Shown here piece by piece: positions 41,376 to 48,290 of a stretch of 48,290 nucleotides of DNA. Below the pieces are notes generated by a model. That model was not told the DNA's origin. It made no database searches and saw only the letters and a list, made by a program, of their open reading frames with translations. The first letter of the stretch is position 1; each line of letters opens with the position of its first letter. Source of the stretch: Nostoc sp. S13 (GTDB lineage Bacteria > Cyanobacteriota > Cyanobacteriia > Cyanobacteriales > Nostocaceae). A program made the translations under genes and the position numbers. The stretch spans positions 1-48,290 of the forward strand of contig NZ_JAQYWQ010000045.1 of NCBI RefSeq assembly GCF_029379315.1, given 5' to 3'.

Positions 41376-43367
41376 TTACTCTGCAACTAACTCCTTAAAA
41401 CGTTGATCATCGGCAATCTCATCAAAATCTAGGTCAGATGCTGCGTCTTCTTTATACCTGGGATTAAGTTCGATTGCTTGTTGTAGAGTTAGCAAAGATA
41501 GTTCAACTTGTTTTTGCAGTGCGTAACAGGCTGCTTTGTTGTAATAGGCACTGGCATAATCTGAATTAATTTCTAACGCTTTGTTAAAACTAGCGATCGC
41601 TTCATCATCGCGTCCCAATCTTACCAAAGTATAACCGTGTTTATCCCAGATTTTGGGAGAATTGGGTTGGAATTCCCGCGCTTTTTCCAAGGCTGCCATT
41701 GCTTGTTCGTATTGTTCCAATGCTACTAGGGAAAGACCGCAATTCAACCAAGCAACTGCATCATCAGGCTTGATTTGTGTAGCTTTGTCAAATGAGGCAA
41801 AGGCTTGCTGATGCTGTTGTAAGTTACCAAAAGCAACGCCGCGATCGCACCAAGCTTGATGATAATCTGGTTGAATCACAATCGCTCTGTCATAGGATGC
41901 GATCGCATCTTTGTAGCGTTTCAACCTTCCGAGAGTTAGACCTCGTTTTAACCAAGCCACAGGTTCATCAGGTTGAATTTTTACCGCTTGGTTGTAAGCT
42001 GCGATCGCATCTTCATAACGCCTTTCAGAAAACAGCCCATCTCCCTGTTTTACATACTCATCAGCAGTGAATTCCGGTTGTTGTAGCTCTTGCTGTATTT
42101 CTTCCTCAACATCAGAATTAACCACCTTTGGGATGGATTCAGGTGTAATTTCAGTTAGTTCTTGAAGGATGAGATCCTTTCTTTCTTGAGCATCCAATTG
42201 TAACTCAGAGAGTTGAGAAACAAACTCCGTTTCTAATCTTTCTAAGTTCTGCAAAATGATCATCTTTTGTTGTTGAGCATTCCATTGTAATTCTGAGAAC
42301 TGCGAAGTAAACTCAGAACCCGATTTTTCTAAATTCTCAATGATTAACTCTTTGGAGTTTTTAGCATCTACTTGGAATTCCGATAATTTTTCACCAAACT
42401 CTAACTGCAATGCTGTTAAACTTTCAACAATTTTATTTTTTTGCTCCTGAGCATCTACCTGTAATTCTGATAATTGATCAGCAAATTCTGACTGCAAATT
42501 TGTGAAACTTTCAACAGCTATATTTTTTTGCTTTTGGGCATCAGATTGCCATCCAGAAAGTTGGGATATAAACTCAGACCTTGATACTTCTAAATTAGCA
42601 ACGGCTAGTTCTTCTTGTTGTTGGATACCTAGCTTTAAATTAGACAGTTCCTCTGCCATCACAGATGCTAATTTTTCTAGATTTTCTAGCGCTATATCTT
42701 TTTGTTGTTGAGCATCAAACTCTAACTTAGATAGCCCCGAAGCAAATTTTGACTCTAAAGTTTTTATGTTTACTTGAGATTTTTTGAGTTCAGTTTCTAA
42801 TCTACTTAATACCTGTGTTTTAGCTAAATATAGCTCAGATGTAAGGATAGAGACATTTTCTTGTTCATTTTTAATTTTTTGTTGTAAAGCAGTCGTTTCC
42901 TGTTCTAATTCATAATTGATTTTTTTAGCCTCTTGAATAACATTTTCAGCCTCTTGCCTAACGGTGGTTAGCTGATTTTGTAATTTTTCCAGTCCCTGTA
43001 GTTGTTGCATTGCTTTATCAACAATTTCACGAATTACTAACCGTCGCAGGAGCCAAAATAAAGCAATGATCGCGACTGGAAATAGACTTAATATAACTAG
43101 CCAGACATTGAGTAAGATAGTTGTACGGCTAAAAGCGCTATTAAAATCAGATTGGACTTGCTGTTGAATTCGCTTTTCGGCTCGTAGTCGTGCTAATTCT
43201 TCCCGTTCCTGATTCGATAAGACTGGAGCAGGAGTTAGTGCTGGGGAGGGTGATGGTGCAGATTGTCCACTGGCAATTCCAACGGATAACAGTAAGGGTA
43301 AAAAGACAATAGCACTTTTTACAATTAAAGCGAAAACAGCTTGATTTTTGCTCTTCATAACAACCAT
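41376..43367 (-). CDS. Membrane-anchored coiled-coil and TPR protein
   Basis: 663 residues. N-terminal signal-like helix (about 10-34), Pro/Ala/Ser-rich segment, then a membrane helix (about 83-108, LLNVWLVILSLFPVAIIALF) followed by basic residues. Residues about 118-207 are coiled coil. From Phe208 a 29-residue unit repeats seven times to about 405 (F-x-x-x-L-S-x-x-x-x-D-A-Q-x-Q-K, for example FADQLSELQVDAQEQKNKIV). After an acidic linker come six TPR units (about 440-645), from ADEYVKQGDGLFSERRYEDA to QVELSLLTLQQAIELNP. It should sit in a membrane with a long rod carrying a TPR binding head. A second ATG three codons in is an alternative start. No close partner gene is seen. Confidence 0.87.
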   Translation of the reverse strand: MVVMKSKNQAVFALIVKSAIVFLPLLLSVGIASGQSAPSPSPALTPAPVLSNQEREELARLRAEKRIQQQVQSDFNSAFSRTTILLNVWLVILSLFPVAIIALFWLLRRLVIREIVDKAMQQLQGLEKLQNQLTTVRQEAENVIQEAKKINYELEQETTALQQKIKNEQENVSILTSELYLAKTQVLSRLETELKKSQVNIKTLESKFASGLSKLEFDAQQQKDIALENLEKLASVMAEELSNLKLGIQQQEELAVANLEVSRSEFISQLSGWQSDAQKQKNIAVESFTNLQSEFADQLSELQVDAQEQKNKIVESLTALQLEFGEKLSEFQVDAKNSKELIIENLEKSGSEFTSQFSELQWNAQQQKMIILQNLERLETEFVSQLSELQLDAQERKDLILQELTEITPESIPKVVNSDVEEEIQQELQQPEFTADEYVKQGDGLFSERRYEDAIAAYNQAVKIQPDEPVAWLKRGLTLGRLKRYKDAIASYDRAIVIQPDYHQAWCDRGVAFGNLQQHQQAFASFDKATQIKPDDAVAWLNCGLSLVALEQYEQAMAALEKAREFQPNSPKIWDKHGYTLVRLGRDDEAIASFNKALEINSDYASAYYNKAACYALQKQVELSLLTLQQAIELNPRYKEDAASDLDFDEIADDQRFKELVAE

Positions 43368-43920
43368 CTCAGTCTGTTGGTCAGTTTTTGAAGCGGCGTG
43401 CCTCTCTCCAATCTATAACAGAATTAAGTAGTCAAATGTTGTATAGGCAGTCAGAAATGCCGAAGAATTCTTAACTAATCGGTTGTATTGTCCCTTAGTC
43501 TGCGTAAAACTTCAGTGGTGGAATGCGAAACCCCGCTTTCATTCCTCTCACGCCAGTTGCTAGAACTCTTAGCCACCCCCTTGCGGAGGTTCCCTCCGTT
43601 GTGGGGAGTGGCGTGGGAAAATACGCAACGCACTGGCTCCCCCACAGTCCGAGAGGCTTTGAAACCACCCTGCTTCCCTCATGAGAAGTAGGGTGCTTAG
43701 GTTTGGGAGATTTTGCTGTTACCAACAATACTTTTCAAATATCCGTTTACACCATCCGCCGAACTAAGTTCAGACTTTGTTCCTACAAATAGCAGGGCGT
43801 TGAAACTGGAATTTGCACCTATACGCGAAGTGTCAGGTGTGGGTACTTCGCACTAACATTAGATTATCTAGGGTAAGTAGATTACTTGTCCTAAAATTAA
43901 CTTCACAAAGGCGGTAGAAA
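43368..43920. other. Intergenic region with repeat fragments
   Basis: 553 bases. It contains a CGCAACGCACTGGCTCCCC fragment (about 43624-43642) of the element at 36312 and a GCGAAGT/ACTTCGC hairpin (43825-43831 with 43845-43851) shortly before the next gene. No gene recognised; the ORFs here on either strand lack family features. Confidence 0.55.
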
Positions 43921-44181
43921 ATGGGTCGCTTAAATCCTTATACACTGCAATTGCAGATTACCCGAATGTTTGAGCAAGGGCAATCATTTTTTGCTACAAC
44001 CAAGGTACAGGAATGGTTGAAAGAACGCAAACACAATCCAGAGGATTATGACATTATTTTCCATAAAAAACCCGCGCCTCCTGGTTCAAAAGAAGTAATG
44101 GTGGTGGAAATTGAATTACGCCGCAAAGATGGACAACCTGTAGATTCTTGGTTGCAGGAACAAGCAAATCTCCATGCCTGA
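43921..44181 (+). CDS. Small conserved cyanobacterial protein of unknown function
   Basis: 86 residues, soluble: MGRLNPYTLQLQITRMFEQG, a helical stretch, then EWLKERKHNPEDYDIIFH and a strand pair MVVEIELRRKDGQPVDSW. ATG at 43921 follows AAAGGCGGTAGAAA, a good ribosome site. Charged, with alternating helix and strand; I do not recognise a Pfam-type domain but the codon use and isolated good start support a real gene. A strong terminator follows at 44242. Confidence 0.8.
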   Translation: MGRLNPYTLQLQITRMFEQGQSFFATTKVQEWLKERKHNPEDYDIIFHKKPAPPGSKEVMVVEIELRRKDGQPVDSWLQEQANLHA

Positions 44182-44241
44182 TTTTAGCAACTAGCAATTT
44201 TCAATTTAAATTCATATTATCTTAACAGAATTTACCAAAAT

Positions 44242-44280
44242 ATAGCGTTCCTAATTGGGAACGCTATTTGTTATTTTTGT
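44242..44280 (+). terminator. Rho-independent terminator
   Basis: ATAGCGTTCC (44242-44251) and GGAACGCTAT (44258-44267) form a perfect stem with loop TAATTG, followed by TTGTTATTTTTG. It ends the transcript of the small gene at 43921. Confidence 0.88.
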
Positions 44281-44320
44281 ATTAGATCATAAATACCTTT
44301 TAAAATCATCGTGTTTTCTT

Positions 44321-45859
44321 CTATTTCTTCCTGGTAAATCGATATATTTTCATATAAGACCAATTAGTCTCATCTTCCAAGTTATATAAATTACTCATTT
44401 CTGTTTTAAAAACATCTTTGAGTTTCCAAAGAAATTCGCGATTAACTATCACAAAAACTGTATCTGCATTTTTAGTTATTGTACTAACTTTTTCTGCCTT
44501 ATTTTTACCATTCACTGTTTCGAGAACATATTCTGGTGCATATATAGTCGATGAATCTCCGTAATATTGGAATAATCTAGGCTGTCCAAAGAGCAATACA
44601 GATTTTGCCGATTTATCTCGATGTTGTAAAATGTAGTGAACAGCTGAGCGGTAGTCATCTTTTGCATAGGCTGGATTTGAATAGTATTGAAAATTTGAAT
44701 AAACATTCATAATTACCAAAAAAACAGTCGCTAACTTGGCAACTTGAGCCACTATATCAAGTTTATTCTGACGCTGGTAATTATGTAAAAACGCTGATGG
44801 AATCAGAATGGCAACTGGTATACATAGATAAAAAGAGTGGCGCGGTAGCCAATTAATTTTTGTCGCCAGGGCAAACAGAAAGTTTAGTAAAAATGATGTT
44901 ACCAAAAGAGATGTAAATAAGTAATCAGCCCGTTGATATCTTTTTCTCTTTTGCTGTTTCAATAAACTTCTTAATAAAGCGATAACAATTACAGTAATGA
45001 CAGTAATAAGTATTAGGAAATGGGGCCAGTAACTAAGTAAGATTTTTATCTTTTTATCATCACGTAATTGTTCCAGTGGTGGCCCATAGGATGTCCCGAC
45101 TAATATACCGTAGATTACAAACATAATGTTTTGAATTATGGGTAATCCACTACGAGTCACTGTAGTAGCTGTTGGATCAGATGCCGCAGGTGAAGACAAG
45201 TAAAACCAAATCATTGGAGAAGAAAAAATTACCGGCGGTATCCACCATTTGAGCCATTCTTTGAAGTTTCTATAAACGATAGCATGAGAGAAACAAAGGG
45301 CTGAACTAAACATTATTGTCAAAATACTGCCAAAACTTCCGATCGCAGTAAATATCCCAAAAAGCACTTGTGAAATAATCTTATTACTCTTATTTTCATT
45401 CATTGAATGACTAAAGAAGTATATCTGAAATGAAGCTATAAATATTAATAATGAGTAAGGTCTGGCATCTTGGCTATAGAACACGCAAAAAGAACTAACT
45501 GCTACGATCATGGACGACCATAAAGCATGTTTTTTTCCATAAACACCTAGGCTAGTAAAGAATATGGCAATTACTGAGCCGACTCCTAGCAAAGCTGAGA
45601 GCGATCTAATGGCAAATTCACTATCTCCAAAAACCGAACGCCAATAGAACAACACCAAATAATAAAGCGGTTGGTATTTGTCACCAGCTTCTCGATTTAT
45701 AATTTTGAAGAGATTTTCTTGAACGGTTGTAGCATCAGATAAGGCTAGACTCCAGCCTTCATCAAACCAAAGACTTTGATTTTGCAACAAACAGAAACGC
45801 AGAAAGATGCTAATTATGATAATAATAAAAACAACAAAATAGTATTTTGACTGTTTCAT
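44321..45859 (-). CDS. Glycosyltransferase family 39-like (ArnT/PMT-type) membrane protein
   Basis: 512 residues with about ten to twelve membrane helices. The first outer loop has NQSLWFDEGWSLAL (about residues 27-40), with the acidic pair typical of GT-C enzymes (the catalytic Asp in the DE motif), and YQPLYYLVLFYW with the His/Tyr region. YSQDARPYSLLIFIA is also diagnostic of GT39-type members. These enzymes transfer a sugar from a polyprenyl-phosphate donor to lipid or protein on the outer face of the membrane. A soluble C-terminal part (about 410-512, SAKSVLLFGQPRLFQYYGD) follows. AT-rich, with no other glycan gene near, so possibly horizontally acquired. Acceptor unknown. Confidence 0.87.
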   Translation of the reverse strand: MKQSKYYFVVFIIIIISIFLRFCLLQNQSLWFDEGWSLALSDATTVQENLFKIINREAGDKYQPLYYLVLFYWRSVFGDSEFAIRSLSALLGVGSVIAIFFTSLGVYGKKHALWSSMIVAVSSFCVFYSQDARPYSLLIFIASFQIYFFSHSMNENKSNKIISQVLFGIFTAIGSFGSILTIMFSSALCFSHAIVYRNFKEWLKWWIPPVIFSSPMIWFYLSSPAASDPTATTVTRSGLPIIQNIMFVIYGILVGTSYGPPLEQLRDDKKIKILLSYWPHFLILITVITVIVIALLRSLLKQQKRKRYQRADYLFTSLLVTSFLLNFLFALATKINWLPRHSFYLCIPVAILIPSAFLHNYQRQNKLDIVAQVAKLATVFLVIMNVYSNFQYYSNPAYAKDDYRSAVHYILQHRDKSAKSVLLFGQPRLFQYYGDSSTIYAPEYVLETVNGKNKAEKVSTITKNADTVFVIVNREFLWKLKDVFKTEMSNLYNLEDETNWSYMKIYRFTRKK

Positions 45860-46675
<816 letters not shown>

Positions 46676-46960
46676 TAAAACCCGATGAATTGTATCTCTA
46701 GACGCAATTCATCACTAAAAAAAATCACCTTTGACTTAACAAAGTATGTTCAGTTTAATTCCCCTGCCTCTTGTGGCAGCAGGAATTGAACGCCTAATTA
46801 AAATCCCCGTCACAAAACGTAATTGCGAATTGCGAATTGGTTTAATCATTATGCTTCAGGTATACGTAGTCCGTTTTACCTTTGCTAAATGAAATGACCA
46901 ATCCAAAATACTGTAAGAATGTCATCATAGTTATGGTAAGAACGCACTGGAGACAAGACA
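46676..46960. other. Intergenic region before recR
   Basis: Contains an imperfect hairpin around TTCCCCTGCC/GGCAGCAGGAA (about 46761-46793). The recR promoter must lie here. No gene seen. Confidence 0.5.
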
Positions 46961-46999
46961 ACGGTTTACGCACGTCCCTTAGCACGGTTAATTGAACAA

Positions 47000-47557
47000 T
47001 TGCAACGCTTGCCGGGAGTTGGCCCTAAATCTGCCCAGCGACTGGCTTTGCATATTTTGAAGCGCCCAGAAGCTGAAGTAGAGGCTTTAGCACAGGCTTT
47101 AATTGAGGCAAAAAAACAGATCGGCTTGTGTTCTGTTTGCTTTCACTTATCTGCTGAACCAGTTTGTGAAATCTGTCGCAATTCCAACCGTGACAACAGC
47201 ACTATCTGTGTTGTAGCAGATCCCCGCGATGTGATTGCGCTGGAAAAAACGCGCGAGTACAAAGGTAAATATCACGTTTTGGGTGGGGTGATTTCGCCAA
47301 TTGATGGAATTGGGCCAGAACAGTTGACTATAGTGGCTTTGCAGCGCCGGGTGAATCAGCAAAAACCTCAAGAAGTTATTCTGGCAATTAGTCCGAGTGT
47401 AGAAGGGGAGACAACAACACTATATATCGGTCAGCTACTGAAACCATTTACCAAGGTGACGCGGATTGCCTTTGGTTTGCCTGTAGGTGGTGATTTGGAG
47501 TACGCCGACGAAGTAACCCTGGCAAGGGCATTGGAAGGACGACGGGAGTTAGATTAG
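47000..47557 (+). CDS. recR: Recombination protein RecR
   Basis: 185 residues from a TTG at 47000. RecR works with RecF and RecO to load RecA on gapped DNA. Seen: HhH region [18 protein letters not shown], a zinc finger [16 protein letters not shown] (four Cys, about residues 49-64), and a Toprim domain starting [14 protein letters not shown]. The family N-terminus [14 protein letters not shown] lies upstream in the same frame (from about 46964), which is open back to 46940 but holds no ATG, GTG or TTG there. GGAG at 46949-46952 is well placed for a start near 46961 (ACG). The true start is therefore uncertain; homology favours the longer form. Confidence 0.9.
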   Translation: MQRLPGVGPKSAQRLALHILKRPEAEVEALAQALIEAKKQIGLCSVCFHLSAEPVCEICRNSNRDNSTICVVADPRDVIALEKTREYKGKYHVLGGVISPIDGIGPEQLTIVALQRRVNQQKPQEVILAISPSVEGETTTLYIGQLLKPFTKVTRIAFGLPVGGDLEYADEVTLARALEGRRELD

Positions 47558-47845
47558 GCTTAAATAAACTTCCTTATTTCAAGCCAGCTTTCGCTGTTGC
47601 TCATCGCCCCACTCATTTTGTTAAAATCACGTCTGCCAGCACGTAAATTTTCAGGCACTACGATGTGTGCAAAGGCATTTGGGTAATTATAACCCAAAAA
47701 TCAACAAGCTAGTCTTAAAGGGAGTGAGCTATTGCCAGCAACGCAGTCCAGAAGCCTCAATAAAAAGCATTTGCCTCTGGTGTCGCTTGAATAAGGAAAA
47801 TGATAGAGTTAAGAGCGATCGCTACGTGAAAAGTGTAGATAAGAT

Positions 47846-48040
47846 ATGGCTGACCAAAAAGATAAAGCTCAAGAAAAAAACCGCCTTGAACAGCTTCAAG
47901 AAGAACAAGGCAACACCGATCCTAAACACTCAGGGGGTGCTGGCGCTTCTGGCGGCAACTCAGGTGCAGGTAAATCTGGCACATCAAAAATTTCTGCCAC
48001 TGGTACACCTGATGATATCGAAAAAGTTGAGCAGGAGTAA
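47846..48040 (+). CDS. Small hydrophilic Gly-rich protein
   Basis: 64 residues: ADQKDKAQEKNRLEQLQEEQ, an acidic-basic helix, followed by a Gly/Ser/Ala-rich middle (GGAGASGGNSGAGKSG) and an acidic end. Such disordered, hydrophilic chains recall desiccation or stress proteins, but no family motif is present, and this is only a resemblance. ATG at 47846 follows GTGTAGATAAGAT, a weak ribosome site. The overlapping longer frame (47667-48092) lacks any family features and is taken as a by-product. Confidence 0.65.
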   Translation: MADQKDKAQEKNRLEQLQEEQGNTDPKHSGGAGASGGNSGAGKSGTSKISATGTPDDIEKVEQE

Positions 48041-48104
48041 AGCTGACTCCGACGACGAGTCAAGGTTTAACTGCGTCGGCTCTCATTTGTAACTAAACTC
48101 AACA

Positions 48105-48140
48105 ATGGTGGATTGAATACCTGATTATTTAGTCCACCAT
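48105..48140. terminator. Hairpin near the right edge
   Basis: ATGGTGGA (48105-48112) pairs with TCCACCAT (48133-48140). No T-run follows, so a terminator is only one possibility. Confidence 0.4.
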
Positions 48141-48290
48141 AGCCATCGCTTTGCGATCGTCAGAAGGAGCATGATACTGACGTTATTTACAGTGCTGATT
48201 CTAAGTAGTTATGGTCAGAAACCTGAAGAATCTACTAAGTAGGTCAACTTAATTAAATATAAGATAGAGATACTCTTCCCGTTGTATGTC

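Noticed and set aside
47667..48092. 141-codon frame overlapping the small Gly-rich gene
   Set aside because: No family features; the shorter overlapping frame at 47846 has a more natural protein composition.

Overview
The window looks like a chromosomal piece of a filamentous, probably heterocyst-forming cyanobacterium of the Nostoc/Anabaena group. The signs are frequent HIP1 octamers (GCGATCGC), heptameric short tandem repeats (STRRs), dense small dispersed repeats, an Ftn2/ZipN division protein, Ycf34, a rbp-rpsU pair and the multidomain kinases, caspase-like and GUN4-like proteins usual in this group. Several decayed genes and repeat insertions sit between well-kept housekeeping genes.

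Layout. 1-2.8 kb is accessory: a GUN4-domain gene, a four-helix-bundle gene bracketed by inverted STRRs, a RAYT-type Y1 transposase and a Uma2 pseudogene. 2.8-5.4 kb holds a PstS-like binding protein and a membrane Ser/Thr kinase with a duplicated glycine loop. 6.5-12.7 kb is a respiratory locus: ctaC-ctaD-ctaE (cytochrome c oxidase) leftward, and divergent ctaA and ctaB (heme A synthesis) rightward, so enzyme and cofactor genes share one intergenic region.

12.9-18.1 kb is the most interesting part: a tightly packed leftward cluster of zinc-ribbon/coiled-coil protein, inactive-STAND-like protein, MoxR AAA+ ATPase, vWA protein and caspase-fold protein. It matches the MoxR-vWA 'ternary' conflict systems proposed from comparative genomics. 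Here the expected caspase cysteine is serine, the STAND P-loop is degenerate, and the two upstream proteins share one coiled-coil module. A 49-base stretch at the 3' end of the zinc-ribbon gene recurs exactly at the left edge of the window.

18.3-28.3 kb carries a ferredoxin-metallo-beta-lactamase fusion, dhaK-dhaL, a frameshifted gene, a short PEP-CTERM-like ORF with a broken O-antigen-ligase-like gene, ftn2/zipN, pdhA, an aldose epimerase and tRNA-Lys(UUU). 28.4-29.3 kb looks empty but holds remnants of an amine oxidase and of an NMT1/THI5-like lipoprotein, each interrupted by a dispersed repeat. 30.7-36 kb has cca, ycf34, a one-spacer CRISPR remnant, a chain of hairpins, a secreted phytase-like esterase, a 294-base duplication of the ycf34/CRISPR-leader edge, rpsU and an RRM protein. 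36.8-48 kb has tldD, a pentapeptide-repeat protein, a coiled-coil/TPR membrane protein with seven 29-residue repeats, a GT39-like glycosyltransferase, a HIT protein, recR and small conserved proteins.

All calls come from reading the sequence and translations by eye; no database search was run.
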